A stretch of DNA of 64,000 bases from positions 29,269 through 93,268 of the forward strand of contig PLCO01000017.1 in the NCBI GenBank assembly GCA_003134815.1. Reading direction: 5' to 3'. The number at the start of each line of letters is the position of its first letter. Positions within the stretch are counted from its first letter, which is position 1. Below, in pieces: positions 8,615 to 17,175 of the stretch. The position numbers were made by a program, and so were the translations under genes. The notes under the pieces are model-generated. The model had not been told where the DNA came from, did not search any database, and saw only the letters and a program-made list of their open reading frames with translations. Origin of the DNA: Acidobacteriaceae bacterium (GTDB lineage Bacteria > Acidobacteriota > Terriglobia > Terriglobales > Acidobacteriaceae).

Positions 8615-10501
8615 CTGTCGATCTCCGCTGCCACATCCCCCATTGTTGCCGCCGCAGGCGGCAGCTTTCTAATCGAATCGCGCACGCCGGATGAAATCTT
8701 CACCCCTGAAGATTTGAACGAGGAGCAGCGCCAGATTGCGGCGACCGCGGAGCGTTTCGCGCGCGAGGAGATTCTGCCGCGCGTGGCGGCGATTGAGGCG
8801 AAAGAGCCGGGCGCAATGCAGGCGGTGTTGCGCAAGGCCGCCGAGTTGGGATTCACCGCGGTCGATGTTCCCGAGGAGTACGGCGGCCTGGGGATGGACA
8901 AAGTAAGCTCGACGCTCATCACGGATCACATCTCCGTACTGGCCAGCTTTTCCACGGCGTTCGGTGCGCACATCGGCATCGCGACGCTGCCGCTGGTGTG
9001 GTACGGAACTCCAGAGCAGAAGCAACGCTACCTGCCGAAACTTGCGACGTGCGAGTGGATCGGCGCGTATGGATTGTCCGAGGCCAGCTCGGGTTCAGAT
9101 GCGATGAACATTCGCACGCGCGCGGTGCTCAGTGATGACGGCGCTCATTACATTCTGAACGGCGAGAAGCAGTGGCTGACCAATGGCGGCACTGCGGGGC
9201 TTTACACTGTGTTCGCAAAAATAGACGGCGAGAAGTTTTCGGCGTTCCTCGTCGAGCGAAACACGCCGGGTCTCAGCGTGGGCGCAGAAGAACACAAGCT
9301 GGGAATTCGCGGCTCGTCGACCTGCCCGCTGGTCCTGCAGGATTGCAAAATTCCGGCTGCGAATCTGCTGGGCGAGGCAGGCAAAGGCCACCACATCGCA
9401 TTCAATGTGCTGAACGTGGGCCGCTTGAAGCTGGGAGTGGCCTGCGTGGGCGGGGCGCGGCACGCGCTGGCGCAGACGATCCGCTATGCGAAGGAGCGGC
9501 ACGCGTTTGGGAAATCGATCGTCGAGTTTGGACTGATCCAGCGGAAGATTTCGGCGGCAGCGGCGCAGCTCTATGCGGCGGAGAGCATGGTCTACCGAAC
9601 CGCCGGCTTAGTCGATGCTCGGCTGGAACGGGCTCGATTGGATGGGGCGTGGCTCGAAGGCGCGAAGCTCGAAGGCGCGAAGCCCGAAGGATTGAAGCCC
9701 GAAGAATTGATCTCAGGGCAGGGCATCGATGTTCCGCGCAGTGCCGATATTCCCAGAAGCATTGAGGAGTACGCTGTGGAGTGCTCCATTTCGAAGGTCT
9801 ACTGTTCGGAGATGCTGACGCTGGTGGCCGACGAGCAGATCGCGACGATGGGCGGATATGGCTACGTCGAGGAGTATCCGGCGGAGCGCACGTACCGCGA
9901 CGCGCGGATTAATCGCATCTTCGAGGGAACGAACGAGATCAATCGGCTGATCATTACGGGATGGATGATGAAACGCGCGATGAGCGGAAAGCTGCCGCTG
10001 CTGATGGCGATCAAGCGCGTGATGGATGAGGTGACCGAGGCGCCTGCGTTCAGCGGCGATGGCGATTCTGACGAGCCGCTCAAGCGCGAGGCCGCGGTGC
10101 TGGCGGCGGTGAAGAAGATCGCGCTGTTCGCGGCGGGCGTGGCCAGCCAGAGGTTCATGACGGGTCTCGAGGAGCAGCAGGAGATCATGGCTGACCTGGC
10201 CGACATGATTATCCAGGTGTATGCGCTGGAGTCGGCGCTGGTTCGAGCCCAGAAGATTGCTGGCGCGGGCCGTAGCTCGGCCGAGGTTGCAACGGCGATG
10301 ACGGGGTTACTGGCGGATGAAGCGATAGCGCTGGCCGAACGCGCGGCGCGGCGCGTGCTGGCTGCATGCGGCGAAGGCGACGCGCTGCAAACGCAGTTGG
10401 CTATTCTGCGCCGGCTCGCTCGGGTTGTGCCGGCCGATGTTGTTGCGCTGGGCCGCGCGGTGGCCCGTCAATGCATCGAGCTGGAGCGCTATCCTGTCTA
10501 G
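8615..10501 (+). CDS. Acyl-CoA dehydrogenase family protein
   Basis: ORF 8714..10501 has acyl-CoA dehydrogenase motifs (GAYGLSEASSGSD, GYGYVEEYPAERTYRDARINRIFEGTNEINR). The frame stays open upstream (SISAATSPIVAAAGGSFLIESRTPDEIFTPEDLNEEQR) to a CTG at 8615 preceded by AGGAGG. Start uncertain. Confidence 0.93.
   Translation: MSISAATSPIVAAAGGSFLIESRTPDEIFTPEDLNEEQRQIAATAERFAREEILPRVAAIEAKEPGAMQAVLRKAAELGFTAVDVPEEYGGLGMDKVSSTLITDHISVLASFSTAFGAHIGIATLPLVWYGTPEQKQRYLPKLATCEWIGAYGLSEASSGSDAMNIRTRAVLSDDGAHYILNGEKQWLTNGGTAGLYTVFAKIDGEKFSAFLVERNTPGLSVGAEEHKLGIRGSSTCPLVLQDCKIPAANLLGEAGKGHHIAFNVLNVGRLKLGVACVGGARHALAQTIRYAKERHAFGKSIVEFGLIQRKISAAAAQLYAAESMVYRTAGLVDARLERARLDGAWLEGAKLEGAKPEGLKPEELISGQGIDVPRSADIPRSIEEYAVECSISKVYCSEMLTLVADEQIATMGGYGYVEEYPAERTYRDARINRIFEGTNEINRLIITGWMMKRAMSGKLPLLMAIKRVMDEVTEAPAFSGDGDSDEPLKREAAVLAAVKKIALFAAGVASQRFMTGLEEQQEIMADLADMIIQVYALESALVRAQKIAGAGRSSAEVATAMTGLLADEAIALAERAARRVLAACGEGDALQTQLAILRRLARVVPADVVALGRAVARQCIELERYPV
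9617..9706 (+). repeat. 15-bp imperfect tandem repeat (6 units) encoding pentapeptides inside the acyl-CoA dehydrogenase
   Basis: ARLER-ARLDG-AWLEG-AKLEG-AKPEG-LKPEE. Confidence 0.85.
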
Positions 10502-10519
10502 GGTCAGCGTCCGGTTCTT

Positions 10520-11401
10520 ATGCAGCCGATGTCATTAAAGACAATTCGCGTATTGCTGGCCGAGGCTGAGCGTTCCCTGGTTGAGGGGCCGAATGCGGAA
10601 CGCGCGCGGTGCGATACGGAGACGCTGTTGCTGCATTTGCTGAGGGCAGATGCGCCGGAGACAAATCTGGCCTGGCTGATCGCCCACGGACACGAAACTC
10701 TGCCGGCACACACGATTGCGTCATTTCGCGCATCGGTCGAACGCCGCCGCGCCGGAGAGCCTATCCAATACCTTACCGGCGAGGCGGAGTTTTACGGGCT
10801 GGACTTCAAGGTCAATCGCAACGTGCTGATCCCGCGGCCCGAGACCGAGCACCTGGTGGAGAAGGTCATTGAGATTGCGGGCGGGTTCACTCGGCCGCGC
10901 ATTGTTGACGTGGGTACCGGATCGGGAGCGATTGCCGTGGTCCTGGCCAAAAATTTGCCGGTCGCTCGGATTTACGCGACAGAGATTTCCGCAGCGGCTT
11001 TGCGTGTGGCGCAAGCGAATGCAGTCCGCAACGGCGTCGCGGACCGCGTGGTCTTTCACGAAGGCGATCTGCTGGCTCCCATCTCGGGCAAGCTGTTCAA
11101 TTTGATCGTCTCCAATCCGCCCTACGTATCAAATGACGATCGCGATTCGCTATCGGTGGAAGTGCGCGATTATGAGCCGGCGCAGGCGCTGTTTGCTGGT
11201 GGAGACGGCCTGGACGTCTATCGCCGCCTGATTCCCGCGGCGTTTGCGGCACTGACGCCGGGCGGATTTGTGGCGCTCGAGATCGGATTCGGCCAGCAGG
11301 CGGCGGTTGACGCGCTGCTGAGCGACGCGGGATTTCACAACATCGAGTTCACGGAAGATCTGCAAAGCATTCCTCGCGTGGCCGTCGCGCGACGCCCGTG
11401 A
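10520..11401 (+). CDS. prmC: Peptide chain release factor N5-glutamine methyltransferase
   Basis: IPRPETEHLVEKV, VDVGTGSGAIAVVLA, NPPYVS motif. Confidence 0.95.
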   Translation: MQPMSLKTIRVLLAEAERSLVEGPNAERARCDTETLLLHLLRADAPETNLAWLIAHGHETLPAHTIASFRASVERRRAGEPIQYLTGEAEFYGLDFKVNRNVLIPRPETEHLVEKVIEIAGGFTRPRIVDVGTGSGAIAVVLAKNLPVARIYATEISAAALRVAQANAVRNGVADRVVFHEGDLLAPISGKLFNLIVSNPPYVSNDDRDSLSVEVRDYEPAQALFAGGDGLDVYRRLIPAAFAALTPGGFVALEIGFGQQAAVDALLSDAGFHNIEFTEDLQSIPRVAVARRP

Positions 11402-11420
11402 ATTCTGGGCCGCACAGCAT

Positions 11421-11945
11421 CTAGGAAGCGCGGCCAGTCTTGTTCAGCTCCTTATAGAAGCCGAGGTCTTTGGCGAGCAGGCTCTTGACGATGTAGAGAA
11501 TCTGTCCGTAGTGCAGGCCGAAGTGTTCAACGACCTGGAAAACGGCGTCGAGGCCGCGCACATGGTAGCCCTGAATTTCGTAAGGCGCGAGCAATTCGTC
11601 GACGGTGAGGCGATCGAGGACTTTGGCGGCTTCGTCGAGCGTTGCGCCGAGGCGGGCGAGCAGCTCGGCGGCAGAAAGGCCGCCCTGCGCGGCGAATTCG
11701 GCCGGCCGATTGCGCTGGTCCTGATTCTGGTTGAACGAATCAACAAGCCATTGGCGGACGTTGCCGTCGAGATGCAGCAATAAATTGCCGATGCTGTTCG
11801 AGGCATCGTTGGGCCGCCACCAGATTTGTTCAGCGGTGAGCGGCGCGACGCATTCCTTCATGCGCGGCCAAAACTGCCGGAGGAGTTTCGTCCGCGAGAA
11901 TTCGACGAAGACGGAAGCGAGTTCTGTTTCACGTTGTGCCATCAA
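11421..11945 (-). CDS. DinB-family protein
   Basis: IGNLLLHLDGNVRQWLVD...VEHFGLHYGQILYIVK, DinB/DUF1572-like. Confidence 0.75.
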   Translation of the reverse strand: MMAQRETELASVFVEFSRTKLLRQFWPRMKECVAPLTAEQIWWRPNDASNSIGNLLLHLDGNVRQWLVDSFNQNQDQRNRPAEFAAQGGLSAAELLARLGATLDEAAKVLDRLTVDELLAPYEIQGYHVRGLDAVFQVVEHFGLHYGQILYIVKSLLAKDLGFYKELNKTGRAS

Positions 11946-11973
11946 GAATAGCTCTGAATCAGATTTGCGCTTT

Positions 11974-12002
11974 CCCCGGTCCCCAAATGCGAGGGACCGG
12001 GG
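11974..12002. repeat. Perfect 10-bp inverted repeat CCCCGGTCCC-CAAATGCGA-GGGACCGGGG
   Basis: Read directly between ndk stop and dinB-like start; may act as an attenuator or terminator or be a dispersed palindrome. Confidence 0.8.
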
Positions 12003-12039
12003 GCACCCATAGAGATTGCGACACGAAACAAGCGAAAAA

Positions 12040-12457
12040 CTAGATCAGCTCGTAGCCGGCGAACCAGTAGCCGATCTCGAAGGCCGCAGTGTCCGCCGCG
12101 TCGGAACCGTGGATTGCGTTCTCCTGAAGCGAGCGCGCAAATTTCTTGCGGATGGTTCCCTCTTCGGCGTTGGCGGGGTTGGTGGCGCCCATCAGCTTCC
12201 GCAGATCGGCGATCGCATTGTCCTTCTCGAGAACCATGAGAAACAACGGACCTGAAGACATGAAGTCCGTGAGGTCTGAGAAGAACGGCTTGGCGCTGTG
12301 TACGGCATAGAAGCCTTCGGCCTCGCGTTTGGTAATCGATTCCTTCTTGATGGCGACAAAACGGAAGCCGGCCTTGTCAATCTCGGCCAGAATGGCTCCT
12401 GTAAGTCCGGCGGCTACCGCGTCCGGTTTAACGATGCTGAAGGTGCGCTCGAGCACT
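12040..12457 (-). CDS. ndk: Nucleoside diphosphate kinase
   Basis: [31 protein letters not shown]...[23 protein letters not shown] start at 12457. Confidence 0.96.
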
Positions 12458-12630
12458 AGTGGGTTGCTCCTTGTTGGCGAATTTTGGGGTCGAATTTTCT
12501 CTCTATTCCATTGTAGTGGAAGGCTTTTGGCGCTGTGCAAGCGGGCTTCGAACGTGCGGATTCAAGCGGCAAATGCCGCTACAGCGTACGATCCATTACT
12601 TTCGTACATTGTCCGAGAGAGTCTGAGTTT

Positions 12631-12966
12631 ATCCCCCGAAAGTGCTATTCAGAAGACGTTTTTGGCGCAGACAAGCAATTTGATTTCTGCTACAAGTATC
12701 GAAGTAGCCAGAAATGTCCCGGGTTGTACAACCGGATTAGCAGTTGCCAATCGATCGGTTTTGGGGATTAAGAATGGCGTTCGTTGTTCTTCAAGCAGTT
12801 CATCCCCCAAAAGTGCTATTCAAAGGACGTTTTTGGCGCAGACAAGCGATTTGATTTCTGCTACAAGTATTGGTGTAGCCAGAAATGTACCGTGTTGAAC
12901 GACTGAAATAAAAGTTGCCGACAGATTTGCTTTGGGGATTGAGAATGACGTTAGTTGTCTTTCAGA
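12631..12966. repeat. Two-copy tandem repeat, period 171 bp, containing a conserved stem-loop
   Basis: Copy 1 from 12631, copy 2 from 12802, no indels by eye over about 165 bp. Both carry ATTTCTGCTAC-loop-GTAGCCAGAAAT and TTTGGGGATTrAGAATG. Confidence 0.88.
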
Positions 12967-13463
12967 TCGCTGCCGTGGTTGCCATCGCAATAGTTCTTTT
13001 GCGCTGGCGCAAAAGCGCGCAGCGCCGCAACTCGCAATCATGGGAGACCTTGCTTTCCCGGCTCCGCCCTGAGTGGAGCGCCCGCGAGTTGAGCGACCAT
13101 TTCCTGTGGCAGGAAGGTTTGAGCGCCACTCCTGAAGATGCATGGCAGCGCATGGAAGGTCCGAAGGGCCTGTGGGTGATGTACCAGAATGCGCGCGTCA
13201 TGCAGGAGATGGCAGGCTACGCCGCCAACCAATGCAAAGACGTGGATCGGCTGCTCATCGAGACTTTACATAGCGACGCGATGCAGATTCGTGTTTGCGT
13301 GCTGGCAGCCCTGACGCAGTACGCGTTCCGTCATGCCAGCGAAGGTGTCCGCGTGAACGCATTCCGCGCCGCCTCAATCTACACCGGCATGGCAGCGCGC
13401 ATGACGCAGTTGCTGCAGGAGCACGCAGCAGTCATGGTTCCGGACTTTGTAGCGGCAATGTAA
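12945..13463 (+). CDS. Hypothetical protein with N-terminal transmembrane helix
   Basis: MTLVVFQIAAVVAIAIVLLRWRKSAQRR...; start inside repeat copy 2. Confidence 0.65.
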   Translation: MTLVVFQIAAVVAIAIVLLRWRKSAQRRNSQSWETLLSRLRPEWSARELSDHFLWQEGLSATPEDAWQRMEGPKGLWVMYQNARVMQEMAGYAANQCKDVDRLLIETLHSDAMQIRVCVLAALTQYAFRHASEGVRVNAFRAASIYTGMAARMTQLLQEHAAVMVPDFVAAM

Positions 13464-13485
13464 TTGGATTTTGTGTTTCGAAAAG

Positions 13486-13513
13486 AAAACCCCGGCTTCG
13501 GCTGGGGTTTTTG
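13486..13513 (+). terminator. Intrinsic terminator-like hairpin AAAACCCCGGC-TTCG-GCTGGGGTTTTT
   Basis: Stem with UUCG tetraloop and a T run just after the 12945-13463 stop. Confidence 0.85.
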
Positions 13514-13560
13514 CTTATGTGTAGATGGCGCGGGGCGGGCTTGAGCCCGCAGCGGCGGGA

Positions 13561-14538
13561 TTATTTTTCCATCGTGTCGAGAAACGCGCCGATCCTCACG
13601 AATTCCTGTTCGGTCAAGCGGAAGGTGAGCGCAGCGGCGGTCTCTTCCACCTGCTTTGCGCTGCGGCCGCCCACAATCGGCGCGGTGATGGCGGGATTGC
13701 GCAGCACCCAGGCCACGGCCACCACGCCAGGGGTTACGCCGTGCGCGCTGCCGATCTCGCGCAGCAGCTCTACAAGGCGCAGATTCTGGCTCAGCCGCGG
13801 CTCGTTGAATTCCTTGTTCCTGCGGCGCCAGTCGTCGGGCGCCAGATTCGCCGCGCGCTCGGCAGACATTTTGCCGGTGAGCATGCCAGAGAGCATGGGC
13901 GAGTAATTGATGACGCCGATGCCGTTGGCCAGCGTGAAGGGAAGAATCTCCGCTTCGATAGCGCGGCGCAACATGGAGTAAGGCGGCTGCAGGCTGGTGA
14001 TGGGCGCGATGTTCATGGCGCGCTTCATCTGCTCGACGGAGAAGTTGGAGACGCCGATCCAGCGGATCTTGCCGTGCTCCTGCAGCCGCGCAAGCGCCTC
14101 CCACCCTTCTTCAATGTCGCTGTCCGGATTGGGCCAGTGAATCTGGTAAAGGTCGATGGTGTCGACCTGCAGGCGCTTGAGCGAAGCTTCAACCTCTTCG
14201 GCAAGCGACTCGGCCTTGAGCGAGTAGTAGACAGAGCGATCGGGGTGCCAGCGCAGCGAACACTTGGTAAAGATGTAAGGCTTGCGCGATAGCGACTTGA
14301 CGGCGCGGCCGACTATTTCTTCCGAGTGGCCGAGGCCGTAGACGGCAGCGGTGTCAATCCAGTTGATGCCCAGATCGACCGCGCGATGGACGGCGGCGAT
14401 GGAGTCTGCGTCGTCCTGCGGGCCCCAGGAGGATGCCCAATCGCCCCCGCCAATGGCCCAGGTGCCTATGCCGATGGGAGTTAGTTCGAGGTCCGAGTTG
14501 CCGAGGGTGCGCAGGGAAGGCGAAGCAGTCTGTTCCAT
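13561..14538 (-). CDS. Aldo/keto reductase
   Basis: IGIGTWAIGGGDW..., GINWIDTAAVYGLGHSEEIVGRA, IRWIGVSNFSVEQM. Confidence 0.94.
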   Translation of the reverse strand: MEQTASPSLRTLGNSDLELTPIGIGTWAIGGGDWASSWGPQDDADSIAAVHRAVDLGINWIDTAAVYGLGHSEEIVGRAVKSLSRKPYIFTKCSLRWHPDRSVYYSLKAESLAEEVEASLKRLQVDTIDLYQIHWPNPDSDIEEGWEALARLQEHGKIRWIGVSNFSVEQMKRAMNIAPITSLQPPYSMLRRAIEAEILPFTLANGIGVINYSPMLSGMLTGKMSAERAANLAPDDWRRRNKEFNEPRLSQNLRLVELLREIGSAHGVTPGVVAVAWVLRNPAITAPIVGGRSAKQVEETAAALTFRLTEQEFVRIGAFLDTMEK

Positions 14539-14912
14539 ATATAGAGCCTAGATGATTTGCGCGGGCCAGCCGCTTCGAAAATAAAGTCCCAAACAGTTCA
14601 TAACAGCACAGATTTCAGTCCGGCGAGATCGTATCGTCAAAAATTGTGCACTCCCCAGAGCGGCGGCAGCGCTGCCGGTTCATCCGGCCATCCCCTTGAG
14701 GGCCGCACACCCTTTTTCGTTGCCGCCGCACCTGCTTCAATTACACCCCGATAGAGAGCCTGTCACAGGGCTGCGCGGGGACCGCGCGGGGACTGCGCGC
14801 CGCTAATCGCGGAGATGATACCGGATAAAGTTGGGCCTGCTTGGTCAGGGCTGTCTGTTGAACGATTCGGGGAGCGGTTTGGCGGAACGGAGCGGTGGAA
14901 CCGTCTGGCCAA

Positions 14913-15806
14913 CTATTTCTTGGGTTTGGCAGCAAGAACCAAATCGATCGTCGAATTCGCTTCTCCGCGTCGAACCGTAACTTTGATTTGATCGCCAATC
15001 TTGCCGAAGAGCATTTCGTTGGCGGCTTCTCCTTTGCTGGCCGTCAAAGGCTGGCCCTCGATCGCGACGATTTCGTCGCCGGGCTGGATGCCGGCCTTTG
15101 CCGAGGGGGAGCCGGCGTCCACCTTTGTCAACAGCGCTTTGGTCTTATTTGCCTGGTCGATCTCAAAGCCCGTCGAGCCAAGGTCCGAGGCCTTAATGAA
15201 TCCATAAGGCTTGAAATGCCCGTAGCAAAACGCGATTGCGGCCGCGCCGGCGGGGCCGATGCCGATGCAGGGAGCAAACTGGCCCCTCCAATTGATCATG
15301 TCTTTAACCGAAGTCATGAAGCCGGAAGCCGTGGGTCCGGCGGGAGCATTTTGTGCCGCGCGCACGAGGCTGACGTCGACCTGAGAACCGGCGCGCTTCA
15401 ACGTCAGGTGCAGCGTATCGCCGCGCTGCCCGAACACGCCTTTGGCGGCGATCATTCCGGGCGTCGGCTGCACCGGCTTGCCGTTCACGGCGATGACGGC
15501 ATCACCCACTTTGAAACCCGCAGTGGCGGCGGGAGACTGCGGACCGATCGCAGTGACGGCGCCGTCGCTATCGCCCTTGGTCCCGATGGTGAGACCCGAG
15601 TATCCAACCTGGCTGTTCAGGATGAAACCGGCCTGCTCAAAAAGACTGGCGCACTTCTTGACGGCGGGAGCGGCGATTGGGCCGAAGCCAACGCACGGGG
15701 CGGTTGCGCCCTGCTGGTTGGTGAGTGTGTCGATTTGCGCCGTGGCCGGTGCCGCAGCGAAGACCAGCGCTATCGCGGCCAGAAAACCTACTTTGAAACG
15801 ATTCAA
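14913..15806 (-). CDS. Secreted PDZ-domain protein (two PDZ repeats)
   Basis: GFKVGDAVIAVNGKPV and AGIQPGDEIVAIEGQPLTA; signal peptide with Ala-rich cleavage region. Confidence 0.85.
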   Translation of the reverse strand: MNRFKVGFLAAIALVFAAAPATAQIDTLTNQQGATAPCVGFGPIAAPAVKKCASLFEQAGFILNSQVGYSGLTIGTKGDSDGAVTAIGPQSPAATAGFKVGDAVIAVNGKPVQPTPGMIAAKGVFGQRGDTLHLTLKRAGSQVDVSLVRAAQNAPAGPTASGFMTSVKDMINWRGQFAPCIGIGPAGAAAIAFCYGHFKPYGFIKASDLGSTGFEIDQANKTKALLTKVDAGSPSAKAGIQPGDEIVAIEGQPLTASKGEAANEMLFGKIGDQIKVTVRRGEANSTIDLVLAAKPKK

Positions 15807-15979
15807 GACAACCTCCAGATTTCGTGAGAAGCCAGTTAAGGTAAGGCGGGATTTGCCTGGACGGGCCGAGCGGGAGGGGAGCGCCGACCTGCTTCTTGCA
15901 TGGTACGCGACAACGGTCGGGTTATTGCATCAGAAAATGTGGGCGGCCCAGCTGCGGTTGACGAGGTGCGCCATCGCGA

Positions 15980-16357
15980 TCAGGCGGCGCGGGTTCGCGA
16001 GGTTCTTGCGGGCTTCTTCGCCGCCCGTTTGCGGGCTTTCTTTTGCTGCGGCACGACGGAAAGGCGCAGGCCGAGCGGCTCAGCTATTGCTTCGATCACT
16101 TTCATCCGCGGATTACCTTTTCGCGAGAGCACGCGGCGAAGAGTGGCCGGGCGAATGCCGGATTGACGTGCGATGACGTTGAGCCCACGAAATGCTTCCG
16201 CCAGGGATCGCAGTAGCAGCAAGCAACCACCGCGCGTCTTAATATCGCTCAGGCCGTTGACGGCGAGCCTCGCGCACGCGGCCGCAAGCTTCCGATCTTT
16301 GCGAAGCAACTCGACTTCAAGTCTTTGATTTGGACCTACCACGATTCGGTTTTTCAT
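15980..16357 (-). CDS. HTH addiction-module-antidote-like regulator, no cognate toxin seen
   Basis: IARQSGIRPATLRRVLSRKGNPRMKVIEAIAEPLGLRLSVVPQ followed by a basic tail KKARKRAAKKPARTSRTRAA. Confidence 0.65.
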   Translation of the reverse strand: MKNRIVVGPNQRLEVELLRKDRKLAAACARLAVNGLSDIKTRGGCLLLLRSLAEAFRGLNVIARQSGIRPATLRRVLSRKGNPRMKVIEAIAEPLGLRLSVVPQQKKARKRAAKKPARTSRTRAA

Positions 16358-16456
16358 CTATCGCTAACCTCCGACAAATCCATTGACGCCTCCGTTTCCA
16401 GTCGGCCCAAAACTCTTTAGCGCGCTCAATGTCGCTATCTTGGCTGCTTTTGTCTC

Positions 16457-17068
16457 TTATTCCTGGGGCCGGGTTGCACGTCTTAATACATCGGCCACTT
16501 CGTACGTTTCATCGCGGCGGAGCATGTCGCCGATTCGGCTTCGCCTGCCTCGCGTTACAAATTCAACGTGGTTACTCAGGTCGTGCCATGGCGTCACGGT
16601 CTCGATCGCTTCGATCTCAGCCACCGGCAGTTCGAGTTTTCGTTTCCAGAAGAGCGCTGCGCGCGTCCACGAGAACATCCCGTTTTCGATGAGGATCTCC
16701 TCGACGCCGAACGAGCGCCACATTCCAACGCGGACTGCAATGAAGTACCAGAGCAGGATGAATCCGATGAAAGGGAGAAGAATGAGGTCCCGGGAGGACA
16801 ACGGTTTCCTGAAAAAGGGTGAAACGAAAACAGACGCGAAGAACGAAAAAGCGGCAGTAAATGCCGCCAGCATGAAGATGTACATCAGCCAGTCGCTTTT
16901 TCGGGCGATTTGCACGACTACTGCGCCGTTTTGCTCTCGCCGCACGGAGACGCGCCTTGGGCCGTTGGATGGAAACACTAGCGTGAACTCCCTCAGGAGA
17001 ATTCTTGCACACTCCGCGCATTTCCATTGACGCAAGCCGAAGTAAGAGGATTCGAAGTTCGAAGCCAA
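16457..17068 (-). CDS. Hypothetical membrane protein
   Basis: Two hydrophobic segments (WLMYIFMLAAFTAAFSFFASVF, LILLPFIGFILLWYFIAV). Confidence 0.6.
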   Translation of the reverse strand: MASNFESSYFGLRQWKCAECARILLREFTLVFPSNGPRRVSVRREQNGAVVVQIARKSDWLMYIFMLAAFTAAFSFFASVFVSPFFRKPLSSRDLILLPFIGFILLWYFIAVRVGMWRSFGVEEILIENGMFSWTRAALFWKRKLELPVAEIEAIETVTPWHDLSNHVEFVTRGRRSRIGDMLRRDETYEVADVLRRATRPQE

Positions 17069-17088
17069 AGTGCGACCGAGGAAAAGGC

Positions 17089-17146
17089 AACCGCAGATCC
17101 TTCGACTCCCCCTCGCATTGCTCGGGGTCGCTCAGGATGACAGTTG
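17089..17146 (-). repeat. Dispersed repeat, copy A (TGTCATCCTGAGCGACC...GGGAGTCGAAGGATCTGCGGTT on minus strand)
   Basis: Matches the sequence at 54471-54525 in opposite orientation, both ends conserved. Confidence 0.8.
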
Positions 17147-17175
17147 TGTTTGCGCCACGGATTTCGGACTAGCGG

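Noticed and set aside
15980-16357. Complete HigBA-type toxin-antitoxin pair
   Set aside because: Only the HTH antidote-like protein is present; no toxin ORF on either side.
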